A model generated the notes under the pieces. The model was given only the letters and a program-made list of their open reading frames with translations. It had not been told where the DNA came from and ran no database searches. A stretch of DNA of 64,000 nt from Rhabdornis inornatus (lineage: Eukaryota; Chordata; Aves; Passeriformes; Rhabdornithidae): NCBI GenBank assembly GCA_013397075.1, contig VWZS01009934.1, positions 1,178,001-1,242,000 of the forward strand, read 5' to 3'. The first letter of the stretch is position 1. Each line of letters begins with the position of its first letter. Positions 38,511 through 52,164 of this stretch are shown in pieces. Made by a program: the position numbers and the translations under genes.

Positions 38511-41500
38511 AAATGAGTGTGGGGAATGGGATGCAGCATGACCAATAAATCATTTCACTTAGATAGAGGTGGATCACTGGCTCGGGTTGCCATAGCTAGT
38601 ACCTTACTGGACCGGTCACTGTTTCATCAAGAACAGTATCTAGAAGAGAATTAAGTATTACTTGATGTCAGTGTGTTAGGAGCTTAGAGGTAGAACTTAG
38701 AGCCAGAGTAATTTGCTATGGGAAGTAAAAACTAGTACTATTTAAGTATTCAAAGACATCTTGTGGACAACAGCATACAATAATATAGGAGAGAAAAATA
38801 CTTTTGGAGGTCTTAGGGAAGCAAATGTGTAAATGTGGCTGAGGTGGCAGAGTAAGGTAATATGAAGTTCCAGCTGTATGAGTGTTTCTTTCTTTAACAA
38901 TGCTTAGTTTTATTTAAGAGACCTAGAAGGATAGTGAGCTCCTGGGTGTATAGTTAAACATTAAGGAACACATTTCTTCAAGAAGAAACTAAGGAGCCAA
39001 AGGTGTAGTATATGTAAGATTAGCCTGCTCTGGTTTTGTGCCAGTCTATAGTTTTGTTGAGTTTAAAGAATTTGGGTTAGATGTGGTTTGGTACCTCTGT
39101 AGGTCACAACCTGCTTGGGAGGAAGATTTTTAATGAGTTAAACACTGCCTGGAGTTGAGACATTGAATTTTAGCCTTTTAAATGGCTCTGTCACAGAGAA
39201 ATCTAAAATACTGCGCAAATAAAGAGAAACAGAAAGGTCATTTTCTCTGGCTCGCGCCCTGAGAAGAGTCTCTATGTGGCCCTTACTTCCAGTTCCTCTC
39301 CTTTACCAGCATTTGTTTTCTCAGAGGATGTCTTGTGTTTTACACTTACTTTCTAACATTTGATAGTCAGTCTAAATGGAACAAGAAAGCAATGGTTTTG
39401 TAATAGCATCATTTGGTAGAAGTTGGAAGCAAAACAGAAATGTGGAAAATACAGCTCCTTCAAGACCAAAATGTGTGAAGAAAGTCTGTTAAAAATTAAC
39501 ATAGAAGTGTTTGAGCAGGAGGGAAAGAAGGATGTTCTTGATTTAGGGATCAATTCTGAACAGCATGTGGCCATCTTGAAGAGGTGGAGGTTCAACAGAT
39601 TTTAGAGAAGGGGAATTAAAGGAATATTTTTACTTAATTTATGTTGCTTCTAAGAACCAATTGAAGCGCAGGGAAATGTCTATATTTTAGCTAGAGAAAT
39701 GAAGGATGCAGAAGGAATGACTGAGTCAGCCCACTGTTTGCCCAACCTGGTGTGGAGAAAACATGATCTCTGAATGATAACTTGTAGATGTCAGTGACAC
39801 AGTAACATAAAATAAATAAACCTGAAAAATATTAAGAACAAACATATAATTCTATGGTACTACTAAGGATCCTTTAACTAAGAATCCTTTAATGAGGCTG
39901 GCCAGGAGCCCACACAATCTTCCACAAGGAGGATGAAGGAGGTGTCCAGGGTCCAAGAGCCTTTGCCAATTGCGCAGCACGTCTTAGCAGAGTACTCACC
40001 AATAGATGAAATCTGGAGAAACATCCTCAGGGAAGCCTAACTCCAGAGATGCCGTCCTCTGCCCTTTCTATTTCAGGAGTGAAGGGAGATCTCAGTGCAG
40101 GCAGGAGCTGTCCTCAGGCCATCCTGTGGCACTCACAGGCTGCAGGGCATCCCCACAGTGCTTGGGTCCCCTGTGTTTAAACAAATATAGCACCTACTGG
40201 GCAGAGACAGCCAAAGATGAATGTCTGGCAGTACCAATTTTGAAGCTGTTGACACTTGGTGTTGCCGTGGGTACAGCTGCATGGAATGTGGGCTCCTTGC
40301 CTCAGATTCTCTGCTTTTCCTGAGCTCAGTAAAGAGAAGGGAGGGGAGGCAGGGCCAGAGGGTGAATCAGATGCCTGAAATTAGCTGCTGCAAAACCCTT
40401 TCTCATTTAATACCAATCTCAAAGGCCAGACTGCAGTAGCAAGAAAGGCAATAATAGTCAGCATTAAGCTCTTGTGGAGCTTCAAATCTCCAAGAAAATG
40501 CTACACTGCTCCACACTGCTAACACCCTGCCTCCTATCTCCACACAGTAGTAGGTGCATAAAGCTCCTGGTACCAAGTGTGTGCAGCACTGGATACTTAG
40601 TCATGGGAGGGAAGGCTGACAGCAGAGGTTGTTGCCTGCAGAGAGAAAACATTTACCAGCTGATGCTTCAAACAGCAGCTGCAGCATCCTCAGAATCACC
40701 AGCTACCACTCAAAGACCTTGCCTGAATCAATACAACATGCACCAGGAAGGCCATGTGTATCCATGGAGGAGCCTACTCTAAGCAGAGAAACATCTGAAC
40801 ATGGGTATGAAAAAGTCTTTATCCCTCTGGGACCAACAAGGATAAAGGTGAGAGCTCTATGGGGTGTGGGGACGGAACAGAGTATTTCCAGCATCAATGA
40901 TGACCATAAACCCTCTGTGGGGGAAGGAAAGCAGTGAGAAATGCTGCTTTTGAGAATGGGAGAGGCTGAAGCACAGCTCAGTAATAACTCATTGGAAAAT
41001 AAGGAAAATCAAGGCCTATTGCCTTGTCATTCAAGAGGTGAGGGACCCAGGCTTGCACTGGGGAGAGGGATATGTACTGGAACCAGGCACTGGTTCTGTG
41101 GGAGCCACACACTGGAACTATGCACTGGAACTGAGCTGGGATCCCATTATTGGGTTGCTGCAACTTTGGCTTTACTGAGCGTATCTGGAAGGACACTTTG
41201 TTGGCACTGGCTTTTGTATATATAGAACTTGAGAATGTCTTTCCAAAATATACTATAACGAAATATGCTGTGTTCTCTACAAGATATTTGTGGGTTTAAG
41301 TATATATGTATCTGTTTTCCTGTATGTATGTGTTGTATGAGTATATATAGATGGGGAAAGAAGAAATACCTGACATAGGGGTAAAATATGGGTCTGTGGT
41401 CAAGCATTTGTTCTGAAGAGTGAAGAGATTCGGAATAGTAAAGGGCACTATTTTTTAGTGACTGAGATGCACCTTTATAATTTTAAATGGATCTTTATAC

Positions 41501-43429
41501 TGTGTTATTTGTCCATTACTTTCCAGAAGGTATACATGATATATGGCTGAATGCCACAAACAGTTTTTTTACGGAAGTATTTTCTAGTTGTCAATAAACA
41601 GGCAGTGTAGCTGAGAAGAGGATTGCATCATGCTTTCTCCAGATTTCCTAGCTGGCAGTCTCTGCTCACCTCTCAGTGGCCCTCTGCACTGCTGCTCTGG
41701 CAGTGTTTAATGTTCAGTTGGAGAGACAAAAGAGGATTGTCCTTTCAGAATGTGCATACATCAGCCCTGACTGAAAGAGAAATACAGCAGGAAACACTGA
41801 TTCTAAATTGCTATTTAAAGTGTCGGACTTCTTCTGAAATGCAGAAAAAACAGAAATAAGACACAAGCTAAAAGCAGTGATTTTTGTTCAAGCAGAGAAA
41901 GGACTCCCTTTTGGCACCTTTTTTTCAGGCATTAATTATATCCAAAGAGCAGTTGAAATGGGGTGAGAATAAAATGGTACTTCTGATGTAAACAACTAAG
42001 CTTTGGTAGCAATAGCTACTGCTTTAGATACTGGTTTCTGCTGTACTGGAATTTGGGAGGTAAAAATGGTTTCTTATTCTCGGTGGTAAATCTGCTGGGC
42101 TAAATCTGAAGCTAAAAGCTCCAAAATCTCCAGGCAAAGCTTGCCAAGTCTAAAGGATCCTACTAAACGTATGTCATCTGGAGGCTGATACATGAGTTAC
42201 TGCTCATATACTGCACAGAATTATGCCAGCCCCTTATGTAAGGCCCTCCACACAGGACACTGGGATTTTGTGGCTGAGAAGTGTGTCTGGATCTGCTCCA
42301 CTCTTTGGTGTGGGGAGAATGATCATTGCACACTAGATGGACAGTACTGTGTATTGCATATGACGTACTTGCTCACTGGGTTTTTTTCTCCTACCTAGCC
42401 TGTCAGTAATCAGAGATCAGAACTTGCATGGCACAGTTTCTGGACTAATATCACTTGATGCATTAGATAGATCTAAAAATGAATCACCTGCTGTGCTGCT
42501 CCCCAGACATTCTTTTATTATACTCCCTAAGTGATAGCAGATATAGACGATACCCCAAACTACCAAAATTTCTTTGGGTTTAGTGCCAATATTTAATGCC
42601 TTAAAAATGAGAAGATATACCCCATATCTATACTTAGAAAAGCCTTTTTGGGGATGCAACATGGTGTCCAATTCTAGAAGAGACGTATCCAGGGCTGCCA
42701 TCTGCCACACTGAGCCTATGCCGTTCTGATTCTGATCCAATGCCAATTAAACCTAGCATACAGAAAGCAGAGGTAAAGAGTCCAAAACAATCAAGAGGAC
42801 ATGAAGATCACAGAGGGCAGTTGATGATCACAGAGATCAGTAGGGATCTATCCACTAGCAAAGGGCTTAAAAGAAAGAGCAGAAGCAGAAGACCAGAAAA
42901 AAGTATAGTGACTGCATAACAAAAGAAATGCTATGGTGTTGGTGTTCGTGAAGCACTTCAGCCACCCCATTTGCTTAGAATAGGCAACAATGACCTTATC
43001 TCACAGAACCAGTATGAACAATAGTAGGCTTTTTAATGGTGCTTTATTTAACTTACTAACGAACCAATATACAAACATATGCTTGTATGTGCAGAAAATA
43101 TGGACTTTAAAATTAAACTGTTTTCAGAGAAGGCCAAAACATAGAGATATAACTGCTCATGCTGTGGTGCTAAGCATCTGATCAGCTCAGGAATCACGGT
43201 GCCCTGGATGGAGTTGGATGCAGTCTCTGGCACGTGGGCATCACTAGTACCACCTTCTTCTCCCCCATAGCTCAGAATAATCAACTCTTATTTCAAGCTG
43301 GAAAGGCAGCTGTAGGTGGCTCTCTGAGAGCTAAGGCAGAACATAAGAACAAAAGAAATATTCAGGCCATGAACAGGATACTTCCTCTTACAGCTGCAAC
43401 TGCTTAGGTCACTGGAGGTTATTTTCTGA

Positions 43430-44560
43430 GGTTTTCTAGTTTGTCATGATGTTGTATAGGGTTTATCTGGTAATTGCCTATTTATGCAATACTTGCCTGG
43501 CTTCTTTTTACACCCATATATGTTTTTTCACAGCCACAGTAGGAAGGGTTCCACATGTACTATCCACTTGCATGAAGAACTAACTCCTTTTGCTGCTTTT
43601 GGACTCAGCTCTTGCTTCTTTGGCTTTAGTTCTGGTGTTGGAAGTGACAGTAAATGACTGGTCTCTGCCCCTTCTTTATGTTGCTAAGGATTTCTTGGAC
43701 CTTTACTCTAAACCCCTAAGATGCCTCTTTTCCATATTGAACAGTTCCAGACTCTCCCTCTTACTGAAGTTTTCCTGCTTTTATTTATCCCTGTGGGTCT
43801 TCTATGAACTATATATGTCCTTTTGCAGATGAGGAGAGCAGAACTGAACACAATATTCAAAGCATGGATTTATACTGCAGCATGAAGATTTTTGCTTTGT
43901 TCTCTATTCCCTTCCTGATAATTCCAAATATTTATTGTTTTGCTCTTTCAACAGCTATAGGACAGTAACATGATGCTTTTTGTGGACCTATATATCATAA
44001 CATGAAGGTCTTGCCCCCAGGTGGTGATAGTCAGTGCAGAGCTCATAATTTTTTTGTGAAGCAAAGACTGGTTTTCCTCACGTGCATCATTTTACATTTA
44101 TCTACATTGAATTTCATCTATCAATTATTGTCCAGCTGTTTGGCCCCTTAAAGTAAGAAAAAGCCATCATGGTTGTTCTTGTTCCGAGTGCCTTGGATAT
44201 TTTGTATTATCTGCAAATTTTGTTATCTCTTCACTCATCCTCTTCTCAAGATGATAAAATTTGAGTATCTTAAACAGTACAAGTTTCAGCACGAGTCCAT
44301 GCAGAATTTAACTAGTGATTGCATTGAAAAATGACCATTAATCCTATCTTCTCTTTTGATTTTTGTGTGCAGTTTTATTTTCTGTGCATGCTTATTTTCT
44401 TTCTCTTTGATAAAAGTTTTAAGAAGCCTCTTGGAAATCCAGTTGTATCAATTAGATAATTTTCAGCTCCCCACTTAACCCTCTTCTTGCACCTTAAAGA
44501 AGCCATGCTGACTACTCAAATGAGGCACCCTCAGTAGATAACATATCTCTGGTGAATCCT
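43430..44560 (-). mobile_element. Ancient decayed CR1/L3-type LINE, reverse-transcriptase and 3' region
   Basis: Read on the minus strand, this stretch follows, in order, the landmarks of a CR1/L3-type second reading frame: AGTCAGCATGGCTTCTTTAA near 44.5 kb, the segment around the catalytic region (44.3 kb), AAATTTGCAGATAATAC (near 44.2 kb), AATTCAATGTAGATAAATGT (44.1 kb), GAATATTGTGTTCAGTTCTG (43.85 kb), and a downstream stretch like the CTGTGGAACTC...GGGTTCAAAAAAGAA part of the family (43.5 kb). It is full of stops and indels and cannot be functional. Its decay suggests an old insertion, much older than the avian CR1 tails elsewhere in the window. Boundaries are approximate. Family assignment is from memory of LINE consensus sequences. 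Confidence 0.75.
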
Positions 44561-46035
44561 TTTCTCCTCTAACATGGCTGATGCTGTGCTTCTGTAAGTG
44601 ACTCATTTTTGACAGGCAATTATTTTAGCTAGGCTCCTATTTCCCATTCTCAACAATAGCTCAAGAATGAGCATGCATCAGCTCTTGGAAGCTGGCCATG
44701 GCAATCTCATGGGGAGCTGTCATGTCAAATCCACCAATACATTTGTTGTGAAGGTCTGTGAGCTGATTTATCCTGATGAGCATCCACAATGTCCATAGTG
44801 CTCTGGCTGTGTGTGTGAGTGCACCCTGTTGCAGCAGCCTGTTTGCCCCACAGATTATCAGCTTCCACAGTGGAAAGGCACCACCATGGTAAAATACCAT
44901 GCATTTTAGCAAATTCTTAACTACTAGCATGGTGCTTCAGTACCTCATACATTTGAGGACCTCTTTTGGACCTCAATTTCTGTAGTAAACACTGAATGTA
45001 CTTTCAGGGCAAGCCATTGGGGCTGCTGGTGAGATTGTTTCCACACTAGCAAAGAAAACATCATCAAGTTAGCACACCTCAGGGTCTGCAGGGAACTGTT
45101 CTAACTCCACTGAAGAGCAAGCAGCTCTATTATATTTCTAGATTTGGCCTCTGTCATTAAACAGGAAAGACCTCTTTCTATTTGAAGGTATACTGGTGTG
45201 GGATGTGGAGATTAAGGCACAAATCAGCTATGCCTCTGCCTGCCTCGAGGGGCATAGTCTCTCTCACACCTTCCAAACACCACCAGATTTAAGACTGAAA
45301 ACCAAGAAGAAATATTTGCATTTACAATAATCTGCCTTATTGTGGATATTGAGTACTAATCAGACTCCATATATTTTCATGTACATGTACCAGAGCAAGG
45401 ATACAGGCACAGGCCTACTCCAGACAGCTCACACACAGGCTGCCTCTTCCTCAGAGGGACTACCTAGATTTTCTCTAAATCTTCCTGGATGAAACCAGCT
45501 GACATTTCCCTCTGTGCCACAGAATGGGCATGCCCTTACGGAAAGAAGGGGTAAAATTCAAACACCTATAAACAAAGGGTGCTCATTGGAAACCAATCAA
45601 TGCATGGATGAGCACAGATCAAAAGTGAGTGGTAGACTTGCTTAAGGAGAGAGCCCTAGCTGCTGGTAACCTTGGGATGGTTACATAGGACCCTGTGAGG
45701 AAAACAGTCCAGCTACTGGACAGTGCCTCTTGACAAATCCTGATCTGTAACTTCCTTAGAAATGCTGGTGAAATGCTTCCAAATGACTGCTTATCACTTC
45801 TCAAAGTTGCTGCTATGACTGTGGATAGTAGCAAGTATTGTTTTTCCCATAACTTACCTAAAGTGAAAGGAAGCCCTGGCTACATCATTGTGATTTGCTA
45901 CTGTTCTTTGCCATGGAAACTTCTATTGGTGTGGCCCCTCCTGACAGCTGACAGAAATCCCTTTATGTGATTAAACAGATGGGTCATTTAAACAAATTGT
46001 GAGAAGAGCAAGCAGGACTCTGAGGCAAAAAAACC

Positions 46036-46075
46036 CCAACCAACCAACCAACCAACTAACCAACCAACCAACCAA
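46036..46075 (+). repeat. CCAA tetranucleotide microsatellite
   Basis: About ten tandem CCAA units with one interruption (ACTAACC) after the fourth or fifth unit. Confidence 0.95.
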
Positions 46076-48044
46076 GATGTACACAGGTGCTGGTGTTCAA
46101 ACATCTCTGCTAAATCTAAATAGGATCTACCACGTGAACACGGGCTTCCTTTGGGGCAGCCTCTTCCTTTGGTCTGTTGTTAAGAGGGGAACAAGGGATG
46201 CTTGAGCTGTTGAGACCTGCATGAGGTATGTGTTTCTGGACAGGGGATGTAGGGATGTGATATGAAACTCCTCCAAAAGGGCATCTCTTAGGTAAGAATC
46301 ATTTGGACTAGGTGCAGATGTAGATAGTGATCTCCATTGTGTTGCTGTGCCTGGACCTCTTGCTTGTAGCTCCTTCAGTTGGATTGTTCTTAGGACATCT
46401 CAGGGCTAGCTGGAAGGAGTAAGCTGTGTGGAGGGACATAGTGGTGGAGTGAGGAATCTAACAAAGATAGCTGTAAACTAGAAGATTCAAAAGACAGTTT
46501 TTGGGTCTGTCTTGTACTGGATACTTTTGGATAAAGAGGTCTTTTTAAGGGGCAACAAAGGAGAAGGAGGTAATTTAAAATTATATTTGTGCTTCTAGTC
46601 ACAGGTCTTTGATGTTCTTGGGGAGCTACCTCTTATCTCCAAAATTCTACATTAAAATAATAAAAAATTCAGAGAACATATGCTTCTACATGTCAACAGT
46701 TTGTTTGGTTTAATCTGAATACACCTGTTTTGTGCAAATTCTCCTGTCTGAGTCTCAGACTTCAGTGAAAAATATCTACATGGTTACATGTTTGAAGGTG
46801 TCAGAGTTTCCATCTAACTTCCAGGCTAGTTCCAGGGCAGTTCTTGTGAAGCAAAAATCCTAACCAGTATAAAGGAAAACGGGAATTATGAAACCATGAG
46901 GAGATGTGTTTTATTTATCACATACGAAATAAAATAAAAAATTTCACACTTTAAGTGCAAATGATTCTCACTTTGATTATTTTTAAAGTGCTGAGTTATC
47001 CTGTCTTTTACAGATATAAGTGAAAACTTCTCACAGTCCAGATGGAAAAAACATCTGAGTATTGCTCTGTTTTGCTGATAAAAACATTTAAAACATATTT
47101 ATGAATACTACTTTTACTATCAACAAGCTGAGGATTTTTCTCACAAACATTTGAAATAATTTTCTGGTAGAACACTACTTTCACAACAATGAGTCAAAGC
47201 TTAAAAATGCTCATGAAAGAACACAAGCATTTACACGTGTGGGCCTACACTGTTTTTAGCTCATGTTCATCAGAATCTCTTAAATACAAAAGTTTTGCTT
47301 AGTTGGTATATGTGACCCAACATGAAGGACAAAATCTGATATATCCCTCAGGTTCAGAGGATTGCCAAAATGTATACACAAATATGTGCAAATATTTGTA
47401 AGCCTGAAGCTCTTTTGTATAAAACCTATGTTAGGGGTATTTTTAAGTGCTGGATCAGATTGAACATGTCTTCTTTCACCATTCCATTGGACCCATGTGC
47501 TGAACCATAGCTATTCCCAGTCCATATATACCTTATGGTGTATTATAAGATTTTTCTGAAAGAACTCAGGAAGATTAATAAAAGTGATCTGAGTAATAAA
47601 TACACCTATATGTCTGTTCTTCCAATACAGATCTTGTAACACAGACAATCTAATTTCAGAGTTCTCCAAATACACATCTAGTAATAATATACACAATCTA
47701 TCTAAGTTCAGAGACTTTTCAGCAGCTGAGTCAGATTTAAAGTGGAATACATTTCATTGGCTGTGGAAGCTTGGACACCTAACTTAACTTAGTTAACTCC
47801 TATTTTTAGATTACAGGAGACTCTGGCTAGATGCTCCTCCTAACATTTTCTGATATTATATCTTCCACACCTGATTGTCAACTCGGACCCTTTTTATTTT
47901 TTTTTATTACCAGATTTTCAAATTTGATGTGAAGTCTTCTTTAGGTTTGGTTTTTCTGAATGTAATACTAGGTGATTTCAAACCTCTTTCCTGTAGTAGT
48001 TTAGAGATCAAATCCACATCTCTTTGTCTTACACCTATTTTAAT

Positions 48045-48081
48045 TCCCTCTTTCCCTCTTTCCCTCTTTCTCTCTCTCTCT
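48045..48081 (+). repeat. CCCTCTTT / CT simple repeat
   Basis: Three CCCTCTTT-type units followed by a run of CT dinucleotides. Confidence 0.9.
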
Positions 48082-49396
48082 TATATCAGTTTCATTATAC
48101 TCTTTTAAAAGCATGATCTGATTTTCTTTCTCCTTTTTAGGATCTTGTTTTCTTCATTATCCAATAGGGTTCTTCATACGCCAATAGAACACCCAATGCT
48201 GCTCTTCATGTCTCTTTACTGATGGTGGCCAAATGCCTAGATAAAGTGATTTAGTAAAGAGTTGCTTGACTCCATTATCACAGTATATAATCCCTTGTGC
48301 TAGTGAGGCTTTCTATGCAAGCAAACAGTGAAGCTCTTTTCAACACTCCCCTTCACCATACTTTTCATTGCCCAGCCTGTGACAATTCAAAAACTGCAAG
48401 GTGAAAGAAGGCATTCTTTCTCCTGCTGTGATTCTTGAACCATCTTGAATATTTGTCAGCACAACATTCTCAGTTTTTAATATGTGCTAACAATAGTAAT
48501 ATACATCCTGGGGAGATTTCTGATCTACTTAGTGCATTTTTGTTCTTTATCCGGGTGTGTTGTCTCTGTGATGAACTAAATAGCTTTAATACATACTAAT
48601 AACTATTATCTTTACCATATGTTTAAACCAACAGGTAGGATATTTTCCCATTAACCCACTAATAAGTATATTATAATTAAAAGACATGCATAAGACACTT
48701 TTTAGAAACCAGTAGGTAATCCAAGGCAGTGTGCAAGATCTGGCTTTTGTGGCTAAAAGAGCTTCAAACTAAATTTTACATAACATTGGACTAGTTCATA
48801 CTGAATTATTAAAATGGACTAGATTATAAAAAAAACCTTCATTAGCTGGGGTTTCTTGAATCATATATATTTTACTTAAACTATGTCTTATTATAGGAGA
48901 TTGTGACTAATGAATTACCTTTGTGATTCTCTTCTGCAAAGTCCCAATCCCTGCCTGTGTCCACATAAATAATTGTTGGCAGCTTTAGGTATTTAGAATT
49001 TAGGACTTTTAAGGGTATTTATTCTTACTAAGTGAAATATAAATAAAAGCCAGCCAAAATGAAATTTCAGCAAATATAACAAATGTTTTCTCAGGCATCA
49101 CTCTGGGGCATCACACTGAAGCAAACCATTTATTTTACTGCATGCCAGTCTCTTGTGTCTTGTGTCTCACTCCCTCCTCTCTAATTGCCTCTCTGCTTCT
49201 GAAATTCTTGCCCGACACTGACACTGGATTAAGCAAGCATTCTCCAAATACACTCAGGGATTACTGCATCCATGTGTTCGACTCTTGCTTTGAATTTAAA
49301 GGAAGTGATTCTGTCTATGTAAAAAGGGGATTTCCTCTTTTGGGCTGAATTTTATCTTCCTATAATCTTCGATTACCAACTTCCTCCTTGTTACAT

Positions 49397-49520
49397 GGCT
49401 GGTTGAGTGGGGGTCTGAGCAACCTGGTGTAGTGAAAAATGTCCCTGCCCATGGCATGGGCTTGGAAGCAGATGATCTTTAAGGACCCTTCCACCCCAAA
49501 TCATTCTATGATTCTGATTA
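49397..49520 (+). mobile_element. CR1 LINE 3' end
   Basis: Clear avian CR1 3' untranslated region on the plus strand: GAGCAACCTGGTGTAGTG, TGTCCCTGCCCATGGCATGG, GATGATCTTTAAGGACCCTT and the terminal ATTCTATGATTCTGA. CR1 copies are usually 5'-truncated, and this one keeps only about the last 120 bases. Confidence 0.95.
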
Positions 49521-52164
49521 TATACAGCATGACAACAGCACTCATTTAGATGCAGAAGAGGAAAATGCCTAGGAATTAACCTTTTAAAATATTTATACAT
49601 AGAAATGCGGGTAGTACAATAGTGCATTTATAATTCCATTTGAAGAATTTCGGTGTTGATACAGAAATGTCTTGTTTCTTATGAAAAGAGAGGATTTGCT
49701 ACCTATGAAAAAGAACAGATATTTGGATTAGAGCAAGTCAGCTAAAACATGTTACTCATGGAAACTTCTTTCCCTGACAATATTGCAAATATTTCTCCAA
49801 ATAACTACTTTAGAAGTCAGTTCCATTGGAAAGTAACAATGTGAGATAATGACTAGTATAACTAGACAATGGTGAGAAAAGGAATTCCCTCACTTAAATT
49901 ATCTGTTTAATAATTTCTATTTCCAGATTGCTTAAGGACAGAATCAAACTAAATTTGTCACAGGAATGAAATAATTTCTATGCAAACTACAACATTTGTA
50001 AACAATGTAAAAACAGGAGTCACAGTAGGTACTTAGAATATATTGTAAAACCATTGTTATGTCACTTTCCTAGAGCTAGCTAAGAGAAGAAAAATATGGT
50101 TTGCCTTCTATTTCTTTACTTCTACCTGCCAGTGTCATATGATGCAATTCAGTCCTCTGAGGGTAGAGGAAGAGATCCTGTTCGGATTTGTCCTTTGATA
50201 AATAGTATTTTGTTAAATCTACACCAAATTTATATCTGCAATTAGAACAGAAGAGAAAATACTGTAAATTTAAGAGTTGCATTTCTAAAAAGGAGAAAAT
50301 GAATTGTTGTTCCTTAATGAAAATGCTGAATTATAAACACTCTCAATCATGGTAGATGTAAACACATAGGCAGAATTGATGTTTCAAGTGTCTTTCTCCT
50401 GGTGTGAAACCACTTTAATCACTTTCAAAGTTTCATTAATTTTAATATATTTTTAATTAGTTCAGTAAACTTGTAAGTATGATGAAGAGATAGCAATCAA
50501 GCTTCTTAATTTTAAGTATTAATATCCACAGTGGCATCAATGCTATAGGATTGCAATCAGTTAAAATGTTGCTTTTGGGGGAATTTACTGACTGGATATA
50601 ACTCTGAAAAATTAATGTATTTTGCTCAATCAAAGCAGGCAATATTATTTGAATCTCAGTAACAAATTACTCTTTTCAACAGCACACTGGAATTGCATCC
50701 CACATATTCCACTTGGTGAAGAAAAGAGCCATCAGGGAAGGCAATGCCTCAGATGAAATTATCATATTCTGCAGTGATAAATCAATAAACTTGAAAGAGG
50801 AGGGAGAAATAGAAGCTGAGATTTGACATATAATGTAAATACATCCCATAACATTACTGGATTGGATACTCTAAATTAAGGACTGACATTTAGCTGCTTT
50901 TAATGCTCCTAGATGTTCCTAATGCTTTTATGACAGAGAGATTTTGCTACCCTTTAAGGGATGTTAGGGAAAAAATGAAAAATCAATAATTTCATTCCTT
51001 AATGACATTAAATAGCTAAATAATACTGTGATGATGCATCACAATTTATTAGTGATGCAGAGTTACTTTAGAGGTTTAAGGACATACATCATTGTTTATC
51101 TGGAACTTTGTGGAACATCACACAGGTCTTTTAAGAATACACCTCTAGGTAAGAATACGTTTCCCTTTATAGTCTTCACTGCTCATGTTTATGGACTACA
51201 ACATTAGTTATTCTTGAATGAATTTCTTTACAAATATTGACAAAAGGGCACAGACCTTTAATTATGTAACAATGGACACAACCAAACCAAGCCAAATCTA
51301 ATTTTAAATTTCCTAGTGGATATTCAGAATAAAAAGTGTTACAGCACTGTAAATCTATTTTCATTCTGAATTGGTATATTTGCTGGGGTACATTCCTCCC
51401 TAATTACATCAGAGAAACACAGTGGTGTAGGAGTGTTCTTGTTCAAGCCTGAAAGCTTACATAATAAAAATTGTTAGTGGATATTTGTAGCTGAAATACC
51501 TTGGCGTTTGAATCTGCTGTATTCCCCCTTCTGCTAGCAATTACAGGATGCTCCACAAGGGATGCCAGGCTTTATGCAGTGTTCTTTATTTGTAGTAAAT
51601 TAGGGAGATGTTCTGGAGCACTGAGGTTGCTGGATATATTTACCAAATGCCAGGTGACTGCAGTTACCATTTTATAGGAGAACAACTAGAACTATCTAAT
51701 TGTGCTTTGAGTGTATACATCCACAGCAGTCCAAATTACCCCAGCAGTAGTGCTGCTATTTATACAGGTGGTAATAACACTGCAGAAAATACTACCCACC
51801 TGGGAGTGAAAGTCCTTATTTATCTGCCTATCAAAATACTCTAAGGCTGAATTTACAAAATGATAGTGTTTATATTAACAGTGGAAAAATTGTATCTATG
51901 TTCTTTTCACACATGGAAAATGGTTTATGAGGGTTTTTTTTTAACTGTGCAAAGGAAAATCACCACAAAAATACAGTGTACTGGATTGTGAGGAAAGCTA
52001 CTAAATAAGTATAGATTGGAGGTCTGAGGAACAGGTTATAGAAGATCAAGGCTAAAATTCACTTTTAAGGATGTCTATTCTTACCCTTTCATGAATACCT
52101 AGTCTGACCTGTAATGGAATGGTATCATGTTTTAGCATATAGCTACAATTGATATATTGGTTTT
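49521..52164. other. Intergenic DNA between the CR1 tail and the LTR
   Basis: AT-rich DNA with no recognised gene, RNA or repeat. Short palindromic motifs such as TGATGCATCA near 51.03 kb are within chance expectation. Confidence 0.65.

Larger units (their letters stand above)
32691..43429. other. Gene-poor DNA upstream of TMEM200C, middle part
   Basis: No supported gene. It contains two small tandem duplications (33929-33970 and 37617-37668) and a T17 run (38494-38510). Between about 39.9 and 41.2 kb the DNA is somewhat richer in G+C and has several plus-strand open frames of 94-105 codons. They overlap in different frames, lack recognisable domains and show no codon-like bias, so I do not call them genes. 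Confidence 0.65.
44561..49396. other. Gene-poor DNA between the old LINE and the CR1 tail at 49.4 kb
   Basis: No supported gene. A minus-strand frame of 89 codons at 44661-44930 adjoins the old LINE fossil and may be part of it or chance. Simple repeats occur at 46.04-46.08 kb and 48.05-48.08 kb. The rest is AT-rich, with no splice-site-flanked frames that I would defend. Confidence 0.65.

Noticed and set aside
44661..44930. 89-codon minus-strand open frame with a protein-like appearance
   Set aside because: It adjoins the decayed LINE on the same strand and resembles no family I know; chance or LINE remnant is more likely.
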